Shown here: positions 11,212 through 23,158 of the stretch, one piece after another
Layout of the letters: every line of letters starts with the position of its first letter
How positions within the stretch are numbered: the first letter of the stretch is position 1
Source of the DNA: Anaeramoeba flamelloides
Taxonomy: Eukaryota > Metamonada > Anaeramoebidae
Direction: 5' to 3'
NCBI GenBank assembly: GCA_027625915.1
Contig: JANTQA010000072.1
Location: 3,286,001 to 3,350,000 of the forward strand
DNA: 64,000 bases
Program-made: the position numbers and the translations under genes
Notes under the pieces: model-generated
Told to the model about the DNA's origin: nothing
The model's database searches: none
The model's input: the letters and a program-made list of their open reading frames with translations, nothing else

Positions 11212-12527
11212 ACAATTAGTATATATTTTGAATTTTAAAATTTTTGGGCATTGAGGATAACTGTTGTTATTTGAATCAGCACGTAAAATTATCTGTTAAT
11301 ATTTTATTTAAACTTATTTGAATCGGAACAAAAATATTTTTTTTTATAGTTTAATTTGTAGAAGTAAGCCAACCACATTTGAGAAAAACAACATAATATT
11401 CGTTTTTGAAAGTTTTTTGATTTTTTCTTTTTTCTTTTTTTGACTTCCTAAACTTTTTTCAAAGTTCGGAATTTCTTGTTTTTTATTGAATCTTATCTTT
11501 TGTGTTTATGATTTATGTTAATTTTTGAAGTGATTTTGTTGATTTTTTTTTGAAATAAATAAATGAAATTTCTTACCATAATTAACATTTTCCTATGAAA
11601 ATAAAGACTTCGATAAATTTGAAAGGAGATCAAAAAATGATTCTAGAACTTTCAAATTTATTTCCCATATTATTTTTGAATAAAGAAAATATTTCAATGT
11701 TCTAATTATATAATTATTTTTACACTAAATTTTTCTGAAACATTATATTTGATTTACTATACTTTGTTTTATATCGTAACTCCCAAGATGGAATCTAAAC
11801 AGATTTAATATTAAATATTCAAATTAAGCTTGGCGATTAAAAAAAAAAAAAAAACAATTTCTAAAATGATAATCTTTCTTGTTTTAGAATTTATTCAACA
11901 TAAAATTAAAATCTAAAAAGCTTCATTTTATTTACATTAAAATGATTTTCCAAATTTTTTTTTGGATAAGATTAGTACTTTTCTTTTTAATAGGAATCAA
12001 TAAATAGGACAAAATATTTAATTTTCAAAATTTGGCTGAAAAAAAAACACTAGAATCAATATTCTTATGAAATACTGTTTTTTCCAAAAGTAAACATCAT
12101 AATGCCCAACCACTGAAAAGATTTTTATATCAATGAGCCTCTACACTATTGAGCTATGGTGATAAGGTATACGCCACGTTCTCATTAAAATTATTATTGA
12201 GATTTATCTGGTATAAATGGATTAAGGACGATTCTTAAATTATTATTGATGGTTTATCTTGGTAAACATGTAAGAATATTTTATCTCTTGCTTGGTAAGT
12301 AAAACAATTTCACCCAAATTATTTTAAATCTAAATTAATGTCAAAAGTTTGAGTTTTTCTGGATCCTGATAAAAAGAAATTTTGGAAAATATTTAAACGT
12401 ATAAGAGAGCGAAAAAAATAGAAAAAAAATCAAAAAATTATTGATAATTTTATTAAGATTTATTTTATTGCTGTTAAAATGAAATAAAAAATTAATTTAA
12501 GAAAAATTAAAATAAAATTGAAAAAGA
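11209..12527. other. Gene-free stretch 3' of beta-COP
   Basis: AT-rich with no coding frame. A slightly less AT-rich patch at about 12097-12172 has a tRNA-A-box-like stretch on the minus strand but no cloverleaf (see rejected items). Confidence 0.45.
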
Positions 12528-15500
12528 TTATTTTAATAATTCACCCAACGCCAAAGCTAAACCTTGTGTTTGACTTCGAATTTTAAAATGACCAGTAATA
12601 TTATTATCGATTGTTTTGGCAAGGTTTACATTAGCAACAACTTCTTCACCAAAAATACTTTTAGCATACATATTTGTTGAGAAAAATCCTGCTTCCTCAT
12701 CTTCTTTACTATAAGCTACAAGTGATTTCATATTTGTTTTCTATAAAATTAAACACAAATTGGTAAAAAAAAAAAAAAAGTAAGAGAGAAAAGAGTAAAA
12801 AGAGAGAGAGAGATAGAAAAGAGAAGAATATAATTAATTATTTATGATATCTTAAAAATTTAACTTGATGATCAGAAATTAATTTGATTTTTAAAAGAAT
12901 ATTAATCAGAATTAACAATTATAATCAAATATGGGTTTCAATATTTTCATATTTATACATTTTATACAAAAAAATGTTACCGATTATGTGTTGATCATCA
13001 TTTCAAAAATTCGTTTAAAAAAATCAAAGAAAAATTAAAAAATAAAAGAATCAAGAAAAAAAGAACAAAAATGAAAAAAAAAAAAAAAGAACAAAAGAAA
13101 AATGAATAAAGAAAAAAAATAAAAAATTATTTTAAGAGAATTCTTAGGATCAGAATTAACAATTATAATCAAATATGGGTTTCAATATTTTCATATTTAT
13201 ACATTTTATACAAAAAAATGTTACCGATTATGTATTGATCATTTCAAAAAATTCTTTTAAAAAAATTAAAAAAAAAAAAAATAAAAGAATCAAGAAAAAT
13301 AGATGTAAAAAAAAAAAAAAAAAAAGAACAAAAGAAAAATGAATAAAAAAAAAAAAAAGAATTACTTTAGATAAAAATTCGATATATTCTTTAAAATTGG
13401 TACTATCTCTTGAAATAGAAATTTTATTTTCCCAAGCAAAATCTGCCCACATTTTTCTAAATCTAATTTCTGATGTATCTGAAGGTATTAAATAATTTAA
13501 AACATTAATACTAATATCGTTTAACACAATACAATTAGTTTGATTAGTTGTGCCAGAAACGTCATAAGTGATATTGCCAAAGATCATTCCGGTTTCCGTT
13601 GAAGAGACTTTTAAGGTTGTTCTGATTGTTTTTTGCCCAAGGGGTGCGATTGAATAGGATTGTTGTCTTTGGATTAATTTTAATCCGCCCAGGGTAAACA
13701 ATTCAAGAGAAAGGTTTTGGAGTGTATAACTAGTTTGATTTTTGATCAGAGCGTCGATATATATATCAAAGCCATCGACGATCATGACTGCTTCAGAGTA
13801 CACGGGGTCTGAAAAGCCGGTTAATTGGTAGATTTGGTTAAGCCCATCTTTTTTGCCAAAGAAAATTGAAGAGCCACTTGAATTTTCGTCGTCGTCATCA
13901 TCATCATTTCCTTTATTTAAATCAACCTCCGAAGCAATTAAATTTTTTAAATCTTCATCCGAATCTTCCATTTTCAAAATTCGATCATTTTCCAAATTAT
14001 TAGAGTGCAATTGACTAATATTGATAACATCCCCAACTTTTTTTTTAATTTTAGTTTGGTTGCCTTGATATAATCCTTCGTTTTTTCTTTTTTTTATCGA
14101 ATATGCTCTTTTCTCTTTAATGATGACTGTCAAAGAGTTTCTGCATTCATACAACCAAATTTTACTAATTTCAGAATCTGGATCGCCCAAGACCTTTAGG
14201 CAAGTAAAGATTCTTGTTTCTGTATCCGAGTCAATTTTTTTTTTCATTCGGGCCAATTTACCAACCTTGTAAATAGAAATGATTAATAGCATTGAATCGG
14301 CAATAAATTTATTGACAATAACATTTTCTTCTTTTTTCAATTCACTAAATCTAAGTGCCAATTTGGTGATTGTGGTACATAAAATGGAATATAAGAAGAA
14401 TTTTCCCCTAATTAGACAAAGCGAAATATTGGATAAAAGTTCTTGTTTGTTTTCATTACTAATTTCAAGTTCATTTGCCTGCTGTTGAGAACTATTTGTT
14501 TGATCAGTAGACATAACAGTAACATATGTAAAATCATCGGTAATCCTTGTATTGGATGATGTTGTTTTGATTTCCTTTTCCTTTTCCTTTTCCTTTTCTT
14601 TTTCTTTTTCCTTTTCAATTTCATCTTCATTTTCATTTATATTTTCTTTTTCTTTTTCTTTTTCCTTTTCTTTTTCATCTGGATCTCTAACTTCTTCAAA
14701 TTCATAAACACAGTCTTGAATATATGAATAGGCTAATTTAATTTCTTCTTCTGACAGGCAATATTCACCAAAAATCCATAACAAAGTGCCAATAGCCTCA
14801 GAGCCTTTTGTTTCCCAAAATTGATCTAATAGTCTTTGAAGGATTTCCGATCTCAGATCTTCACAGGACTCCATAATATCCCGAATTAATAAAACGGCGT
14901 CTTCGCTTGTCGTGCCACTTTTGCTTGATTCATTAATATTTGAAGTGATCAATGTTATTAATAAATCCACAATTTGTGAAGACATATCTGGAAATTCGAG
15001 AGCAATTGTATGAAGAAATTGAATAAGAATCCGAATATATTCAGATCTTGATTTTTGAATTCCTTCATCATTCGATATTTCTTGTTCCTGTGTTGCCTTT
15101 AATTCAAATCTTAATAATAACACGACTTTTTCAACATTACGAATTGTAACCAAACCCTCGGCTAATTCCAAGATCCTTTTTTTAATGTCAAAAGGTTGTG
15201 AAGTCAAAGATCTTAAAATGTCCAATAAGGATTCAGAGACAACACTTCTGGACGCCAGCTTTAAAGACCTCAACAAATCTAAGACAATTAGTTTGATATT
15301 ATTATCCCTTTCGTTATTAAACAATGAGCTGTATGTTTGTGCAACAGCCCTTAGCGCGTGGATTGAACTTGTTAATGAAAGCAGTGTTTTGGCGGCTTCA
15401 AATCGAACAGAGCCTGAATGGGAATCAAGTAATTTTGAAATGCTTAATAAGTATTTGGACCTTTCAGTTTTGTCCTTTCGATAGATTTTCTTAATTAAAT

Positions 15501-16768
15501 CAAGCGACACTAATTGCACACTTTCATCAAACCTTCCTAAATCATCAACTACGGTCAATAAAAATTCAATGGCCCTTTCTTCGTCAATTTCATAAAGCAT
15601 TAAAAATGCATTTCTCCTACACGCCGAATCAGTTTCCTTTGAATTTGTTTTTTTGAATTTGGTTTTTTTTGTTTTTGTTTGATTTGTTTTGTTTAAGTTT
15701 TTGATATTTTTGTTTTATTGTTTGTTTTTGTTTTTGTTTTGTTTTTTTTTGTTTTGTTTTTTTGTTTTGTTTTTTTTTTTTTTAAAGTGTTTTTGTTTTC
15801 AGTTATTGTTTTTTGTTTATTTTTTTATGATTTTTGTTTTTGTTTATTGGTTTTGTTTTTGGTTTTGTTGTTTTTTGTTTTAGTTTAGTTGGTGTTTGTT
15901 TTCGAGTGTGTGAAATTTAAAAGAGAGAAAAAAATAAGAAAAGAAGAAGATTTATATTTTACAGAAATTAAACACTCATAAAGTAATTCAGGTGCGTCTT
16001 CAACTAAGTTTTTGTTTGCTTGGTAAATTGAAGCAATTGCAAGATAAGCATTTTTTCGAACATAGGCAATGTCGTGCTTTAAATTAACCCTAACGCCCGA
16101 AATCAGAAATTCAAGTATTCCCTCTTCTTTAATCTTACATAAAAATCTGAGTGTGCTTCCTCTTACAAATTCATTTGGGTGCTCTAAATCTTTCAGTAAA
16201 TAATTACAAACCAAAATGATTTGAGATAATAATTTACCATCAGATCCTTTTTTATTGACAATTTCCCAATAAATTAAACCTAACTTTTTTAAAGTATGAT
16301 CGGATTCTGGCGCAACAAATTGAATAACATTCATTAGCATTTTTTGTGGAATAACTTCACCGTTTAGAGTATGGTGAATTAATGACTTTGGAATTTTTTG
16401 AATTTGTTTTTGTTTTTCAGATAAGAATAAAAAAAAGAAAATTAATAAAAAAACAAAAATCAATTTTAGTTTTGTTTTGATAAAAGACAAGACAGTTGGT
16501 TGGTTGGAACATTTTATAAAATAACCAGATTTACATTATTGGTTATTATTTATTTTTGAAAAAAGAAGAGTAAAAGATCGTAAATTCTTGATAAGAGAGA
16601 TAATAAAAAAAAAAATAAAAAAAAAACAAGAAAAAAAAATTAAAAAAAGGATTAATTAGGTACTTTCATTGCAATGATTTTTTCTGGTATTTGACCTTCA
16701 GAAAGAAGTTTTTGAATTTCGGTCAGTGTAGGAAGTTTGGTTGAATTATTAAAAATCAGAGTTGACAT
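12528..16768 (-). CDS. COPB1: Coatomer subunit beta (beta-COP), four exons
   Basis: Large subunit of the COPI coat's adaptor-like F-subcomplex, which packages cargo for Golgi-to-ER retrieval. Exons 16768-16664, 16385-15963, 15636-13366 and 12740-12528 are all phase 0 and give 1003 residues. Exon 1 reaches AMK; exon 2 resumes SLIHHTLNGE and has HPNEFVRGSTLRFLCK and DAPELL of the adaptin-like solenoid; exon 3 carries CRRNAF, DNNIKLIVLD, ALRF, QLTGFSDPVY (about residues 780-789), TLQNLSLEL, VSSTETGMIFGN and RKMWADFAWENK; exon 4 has the C-terminal appendage (TNMYAKSIFGEE, GHFKIRSQTQGLALALGE). Introns are 278, 326 and 625 nt; the first two end in CAAAG. A K/E-repeat insert sits at about residues 497-531 between the solenoid and the C-terminal domains. 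The chosen ATG follows an A-rich leader and is the first in frame. Confidence 0.95.
12905..13370. repeat. 244-bp tandem duplication across the beta-COP exon 3/intron 3 boundary
   Basis: Two direct copies (about 12905-13148 and 13149-13370 onward) share TCAGAATTAACAATTATAAT, ATGGGTTTCAATATTTTCAT, ATGTTACCGATTATGT and AAAAGAATCAAGAAAAA. The copy next to the exon includes the functional donor (minus strand AAAGTAATT); the other has AAAATAATT at the matching place, so the duplicated donor has lost its GT. Confidence 0.85.
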
Positions 16769-17545
16769 CGCTTGTTTTTATCAACAATTATAAAAGAAGA
16801 GATTAAAAAAAAGCAAATTTATGAAAAAAATAAAATTTTTTATTATTTTTTGAATTATTAAGGGACAATGAGTCGTTAAAAAATGTTCAATTGGGTTTCA
16901 TATATCTATTCTTTTCTATTTGAGACCTTATTTTTTTCAATATGCAAGAAATGAAATTCGCTCCAAAATAGATTTTTCATTTATTCGAATATTTTGTAAT
17001 CGGGTATAAAAGAATTTAATGATACATGTTTCACCTGATTTACGTGATCTCTATGAACTCTATTATAAGTATTATTGAAAAAATAATTCTTTTTTTCTAA
17101 TGATCATAATACTGTTATTATTTTTTTGAAACCTAAGCTAAAGAAACGAAAAGAAATAACCATTTTTCTAAACATATTTATATTGGTTATTTTTTGTCAT
17201 TTTTTTTTCCTGAAGATCTTTACATTTCAACAAACAATAAATCACGCAATCTGGCTCATTTTTTCAAAAAAAAGTAAAATATGTTTCATTCTGGGTGATA
17301 TAAATATCACCCTATCTAGAAAAATATATTACTTATTTCCTCAACTTTGTACAAATAATACCAGGTATTTGAATTATAAATGGGATAGAATTTTCACTTC
17401 CTTTTCTAGATTCCTTTTTATAAATAGAGTACTCAAACAAGGAGGTAGTAATTTGTGACTCATTTTCCATAAGGAAATTGAAAGTGAAGTGAAAATATTT
17501 CCAATTTATATTTCAAATACCTGTATTTTGCAATTTTTTAAAATT
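16769..17545. other. beta-COP upstream region with one possible LINE fragment
   Basis: No clear gene. A 110-codon plus-strand frame at 17126-17458 (no ATG start, Phe/Ile-rich) contains ICFILGDINITLS, which resembles the GDFNI motif of LINE endonucleases. The rest of the frame does not support this strongly. Confidence 0.2.
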
Positions 17546-17815
17546 ATTTGTTTAATTCCTTTTCCATTCCAAAAGTAGAAACTCAAAATAATAGAATTAC
17601 AGTATTTAGTAATTCATTTTTTAAATCTTCCAAAATTAACAATTTTTATATTTTTTTAATTTCTAAGATTTACTCAATAATCATTAACATAAAAAACATA
17701 AAGATTAATACTATTATTATCTTTTGAAAAAGATAATTGTGTTCTCAATATATTTTCAATAATTGAAAAGTATATCTCAAAATCATCTATTTTATCATTA
17801 TTTGGATTTTTTTAA
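17546..17815 (-). mobile_element. Family I element fragment, copy I3
   Basis: The reverse complement matches the middle of I1 and I2 (an AATCTTTAT block, a run around AAAAGTAGAAACTCAAAATA). Truncated at both ends. Confidence 0.45.
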
Positions 17816-20394
17816 ATTTTCCGACGAATTTGATCAACTAATCGATATTCTGTGACCAATTTAAGGGAAAAGAACCATTTAGATATTTTTTACCCAAAGG
17901 GAAAAGAGGAAATTATTAACACAAGAATACAATGAAGTCCGCAAATCAACACATTTATCAACTTAGAAAAATGTTTTATCATTTTTAAAACATGTCCAGT
18001 ATTTCCAATTAATTTTCAGTAAAAAGAAAAGATCCTCTTTTGTTAAGACTTTTTGGTTCAAAAATATAATAGATAAATTTGTAAAAGACTTTTTATTTTG
18101 ATTAAATTTCACTTTTAGTAATTTTTGATGGGTTTATATTTACAAATAACCTTTAAACTTTAATGTTATTTTAAAAATACATAAAAAAATCAATATTGAA
18201 TCCTTGAAGGTCTAAAAAAAAGTGATCATTTATTTGTTTCACAGAAATTTATTAAATTTCTTGAGAATTAAAAGATTAATTAATATTTTTTTCAAATATA
18301 AAGAGTATAAACAAGTAACTATTATTATTACAATCAGTTATTTGACAATATTTATTAATTCTTTTCTCTATTTGAATAATTTATTTAAATTATTTTTTTT
18401 TTTTATTAAAAAATATTTTTCAAAGGGATAAATGAATATTATCTACTAATAATTTTAATTTTTGGTGTAATTATTAACCAACTGAAATATAAAATATTTC
18501 GTTATAAATGATTATTTTCCAGTAATCAAATTAAAAAGTATTTCTTTATATTTTAGAGTCGAAAATTTCAGGTTTTTGTATAAAATTGGATAAATTTTTC
18601 GTTTCTTTGTTTAATTATTTTTCTACTTTTATTTTGTTAGAAAAAAAGTAAAAATTGATTGAAAATGTTCTTTTAATATAATAATACTTTTTCAATTTAT
18701 AAATAAATATTGTAATTTTTTTGAAATAATATAATTTTTTTATATAGAGTTATTTCAAAAATTTGTGGTTTTATTTTTAAATTGTGTTTTTGTACTTTTT
18801 CTTTTACAAATACCAAGATTTCTTTTTTCTTTCTTCTATCAGAGAAAATAATATTATTTGAATAAATTGGAAATATGTATGTTTTTTGAAATTTTCAAAA
18901 ATAAGAAAAATGAACCAAACTTATAATAAAAATAATTTTTTTAAGAATAATACTGGAAAATTAAATTAGGAATTTTTTTAGAGTAATCAATTTTTTACTT
19001 TATTTTTGAATTTTAAGATGTGATATTTTATTTGAAATTGCAATTAAATTTATACGAAGATTTTTTATTTCGTTAACCCCTAAAAAACATACATTTCTCA
19101 ACTTTTAAGATTTTATATTGATTACACTGCCTTTAAATTTGTCTCAAAATATAGCTCATTTTCAAAAATATTGGGATTATTTTCAAATACAAGATCATTT
19201 GTAATTGATGAGATTCTCAAATTGTATTTTATTATTATTATTATATTTTTTATTATTATTATTATTAATATTATTTTTTTTTAGGGGGGGAGGGGGGGGT
19301 ATTTGAGCGAAATGCTATTAAAACGATTGTTTTTTAATGGTAACATATTTTAACTTTAGATTTATCTGTTGAAATATTTATCCTTTACCACTTTCAAGGT
19401 ATAAAGTTTGAACGATATTTAAGGGTTGGGAAAATTATAAACCATTTCAAATATTTTTTGATTCTTATAAATTAATCTGAGTAAACAATGATCAATAAAA
19501 AATATGACTTAATTTTGGATTTTTAAATTCCCTAAATTTTTTTTAAACACATTTTGTGGAATATTTATTTATAACTCAAAACTTTTCTATCTGGTTTTTA
19601 CCCCCATGTTTTTTTGGAATGGGATAATTTTTAATTTGGTCATTTAAATGATATAATTTTTTTGTACCTTAATATTTTAATTAATTTTCTTTATCTTTTT
19701 TTTATTAAGTAGAATATCTCTTATAACTCCTAAATCGTAATAAATAAATAAAGGTCTTCAATTTTTTTCAAAGTTTATAAATTAAAAATAGTACCAGATA
19801 ATTGTTGCCTACACTAAAATATATTTTTGTAAATTTATTACCATTTTTAAAAAAAAAAAGTTTTCTTTTGAAATTACAAAATTAACTAAAAATAGAATTG
19901 CTCATATACAAAACTACCTTTTAATACTATTTTCAGAGATAAATTATTGTTTAAAAAACTTATCTTTATTTTTCTCATTTTTCGAAAGTTCAAATTTCTA
20001 ATTTATTTTTTATTTATTTTTAGAAAAAAAGATTTTTCAACCAGAAAGAAAACCATTTTAAATAGGGGAAGAGTTCAGAAACACACTTTAAAAATAAAAA
20101 AAAATAGTTAAAAAATAAATTAGTTTATAAAATATAATAAATTGTAAATATTATCTATTTTTGATAAATGTTTACTTGCTTTATAATGTTACAGTAAGAA
20201 GTTATACGTGTTTTAACCATTGTATTCTTATCAAAAAAATTTTCAATTTTCAGAATATTGATTATTTTTTTTTAATTTATTCAACTATTTTTTTTTTATC
20301 TATTTAACTTTTAATTTTTTATTTTGTTTTTTATTTATTTTTTTCTTGTTTTTTTTTTATACTTTTTTTGAACAACAGAATTACTAAATTTGTG
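17816..20394. other. Gene-free AT-rich desert
   Basis: 2.6 kb with no supported gene. It contains an ATT-repeat patch near 19228-19275 and a striking G-run (listed separately). Confidence 0.5.
19284..19299 (+). repeat. G-homopolymer pair (G7-A-G8)
   Basis: Two near-adjacent G-runs in sequence that is otherwise almost free of G, directly after an ATT/poly-T patch. Could form a G-quadruplex-type structure; no function is assigned. Confidence 0.9.
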
Positions 20395-20870
20395 TTGTTT
20401 TTAAAATCACAATGTTGTCTTATTAAGCCCACATTTCAAATTATAGATCAATGTTTCTTTTACTAAGAAAGTTATTCCAAAAATGACCAAATAAACGAAC
20501 AATTAACCCTAAATAAATATGGTTTGGTTTATTAAACTTCATTTTTTAAAAAGAAATTCTAAAAATGAAGAATCAAATTGGAAAATTTATCTCTAGAAAT
20601 TAAGTTAATTTTTGGATAAATAACTGAATAATAAAATAAAATATAATATAGTAAAAATTCTAAAATATAAGAAAAAACCGTTAACAAATTTCTTCATAAT
20701 TTAAAAAATTAACTCAAAATATCAAGTAATCTACCATCATAATTTATTTAGACTTTGGGTTGTTTTTAAATTCTGAATTAGATTGTCGAAAGAAATAGAA
20801 AAAAAGGAGAAATTTTTTATTTGAAACTCAAGTTTTCTGTACTTTTCATGGGTATTACAGATCACTGTAG
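20395..20870 (-). mobile_element. Family E Tc1-like element, diverged copy E3
   Basis: The right end TACAGATCACTGTAG matches the reverse complement of the family E terminus (CTACAGTGATCAAAAT at 53588). The internal block AAGAAATTCTAAAAATGAAG followed by ATCAAATTGGAAAATTTAT is shared with E1 and E2. The left end is uncertain. Confidence 0.45.
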
Positions 20871-21134
20871 TATATTTTTCTTGTATTTTTCAAAAAAGAT
20901 TTCAATTCTAAAATAATTTGTCTTAAGGGAGTAGCTACACCATAAGGCATGATAAAAATTTGAGAGAGATGAGATATGAACATTTTATTTTAGTGGCGTG
21001 TGATCGTAGATTCTCTAAAAATTTTTTTAAAAAAATTATTTGATATTTTTTTTTAGTAATGTTCAACAATTAAAAAAAAGAGATTATATAGATAAAATAG
21101 TTTTTTTTTTTTTTATATTTTTTTAGTAAAATAA

Positions 21135-21680
21135 ACTTAATTCCATTAATTTGGACACAGTTTAAACAGTTGGAAATATAACAATAACATTATTTACATC
21201 CAATTCGAAATTAATTTTAATTCAACAAACTATTTCATTTTTTGTCTTTTTTGTTTTTGTTTTCATTTTCTATTTCTGAAGTTACTTAATCTGTTTAGTT
21301 AGATCTGAAAATTTTTTATAGATGGTTGATAGAAGGTTACAGTTGAGTTTCTTAAATTGAAAAACCCACATACAACCGGTGCATGGTATCTTATCATTTG
21401 ATCGATTAACCATTGTTGGTGAAATTTCAACAAATCAACCAATATATTTTTTGTTCAAACTCTTTCATTTCAGCTCGTTTCCTTATTTTGGACACACTTG
21501 TTTTGATTTTTTATTTTATATTGTTTTCTTATATTTGGATGAAAATGATTACTTAAAAAACCATTAATACTAGGTAACTTAAATGTGGTTTTATATTAGG
21601 TTTGGAAAAATATCATAAATTGAGTTTTTGTTTCCCTATTTTGGATTTTAGGTATGTCCAAATTTTTGGAATGGGGTTTA
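21135..21680 (+). mobile_element. Family D inverted-repeat element, copy D1
   Basis: About 546 bp. The right end (GGTATGTCCAAATTTTTGGA then ATGGGGTTTA) is inverted relative to the left end (CCATTAATTTGGACAC). The central part shares ATTTGATCGATTAACC and GAAATTTCAACAAAT with family C, so C and D look like subfamilies of one group. It matches D2 (43222-43750) in reverse orientation. Open frames inside are not protein-like. Confidence 0.65.
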
Positions 21681-23158
21681 GTTTTTTTTTTGGGAGAAGA
21701 TAATTTCAGATTCTTTGAATAAAACTTCTGGCTATTTAGTGGTTTAAACTTTGATAACATATAATAATATTCACTTCTCCAATTCCACTAAACCCAACTA
21801 TTTAAAATCCTAACAAGTTATAATTTGACTTAATTATTCTAATTTTGGAATTCTTCTAGCTATTTAAGTCCCATTTATGTTTTCTTTTATGATTCTCTCA
21901 ATTGTAATGTTTTTGTTCTTTTTAAACAAAATCCATTAATCCCAAATGCCACTAATAAAAAAATATTTCTAATTGCTTTATATTGTCAGGATTAAAAAAA
22001 TCTCAAAAATGATGAAAAAAGAAAAAATGTTAAAATTAAATGCCACAATAGAATGTTGAGATAAGGATAAAAGATAAGTTATTCAACATTCAAAACACTA
22101 TTTTAAGCAATTCAACTCAGCATTCTATTGTGGCAATATCTTTGAGACTTTGAAAAAAAAATTTAAAAAATCTTATGAATGAAGTACTTTAAATAATAAA
22201 AATCAATGAGGTACAACCAAAGTAAAAAATGTTATTTTCTGATCCCAATCAAAATTGCAAAAAAGTGAAAAATTTTTCTTTACCGTGGTTACTTCCTTAA
22301 AAAACTTACCAAAAATAAAAAAAGTGAAATTTCAATAAAATAAATTTACCTTATAAAATATTCTTTTTTTTTCAAATCAAAATTTGTTTACTTGAAAATG
22401 AGAAGAAAAAGTTTATTGATACTCATAAATTCTAAAAAATTTCAAAAAATTTTTAATTCAATTTCCATTTTTAAAAATCTTCGAACTGTTTCTTATCAAA
22501 CAGTCTGACAAAGAATATTTCGAAGAACAACTAATTTTACAGAGTTCCTAAACAGTTCACTTCATAAAATCCTCTATTCCAAGCTTGATCATAAAAAATT
22601 CAAAAAGGAAAATAAAGTACAAATTTCCAAACCTTTATTGTAATTTATCTGTGATTAATTTTTTAACGATAAATCCTTTTAAAACAGAGAACTAATTCTA
22701 TTAAAGTTGATCAGGGATTATCCTCTCAAGTTTAAACGTTTCTTTGTAAAAATAAATACTATCTAGATTTTGGGTTAGATAATAAACAAGTAGTTACAAC
22801 TAAAATAGATCTTAGACTTTGATTCTTCAGAGATTACCAGACTTAAATTCTTACAAAATATAAAAATACTGAAAATAAAGGGAATAAAACAGTTCCAATT
22901 CTTATTCAGAAGTGTTTAAATTTTTCAATAATCTTACACTACAAAAAATCTTTTAACTTTTACAAAGCGTGTCAGTTTTTACAAAACAAACTCTCCTTTA
23001 AAAGTGTTTGAAAATATTGTAAATTGCCGAAAAGTGTTTGAAAGTTTGAAAAGACTGAAATCTTGATAAAAGTCATTGGATTTTTTGTTCGACAAAACAA
23101 GAAAAAGATTTCATTTTTTGGCTTTTTTAATTTTATTTTTTTTTGATTTAAAATTTTC
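21681..23158. other. Gene-free stretch before the inhibitor-2-like gene
   Basis: Contains only the 95-bp hairpin element at 22041-22135. Nothing else is recognisable. Confidence 0.45.
22041..22135. mobile_element. Very short hairpin MITE (family F)
   Basis: A 95-bp unit bounded by TGCCACAATAGAATGTTGAG and the reverse complement of TGCCACAATAGAATGCTGAG (19 of 20 positions match). No clear target duplication and only one copy in this window. Confidence 0.7.

Noticed and set aside
12097-12172. tRNA-like stretch on the minus strand (TAGCTCAATAGTGTAGAGG resembles a D-arm/A-box)
   Set aside because: No acceptor stem closes around it and the B-box position reads GGTTGGGCA rather than GGTTCGA, so there is no cloverleaf. 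At best a pseudo-tRNA.
14279-15484. Plus- and minus-strand frames inside beta-COP exon 3
   Set aside because: Antisense or out-of-frame shadows of a conserved gene.
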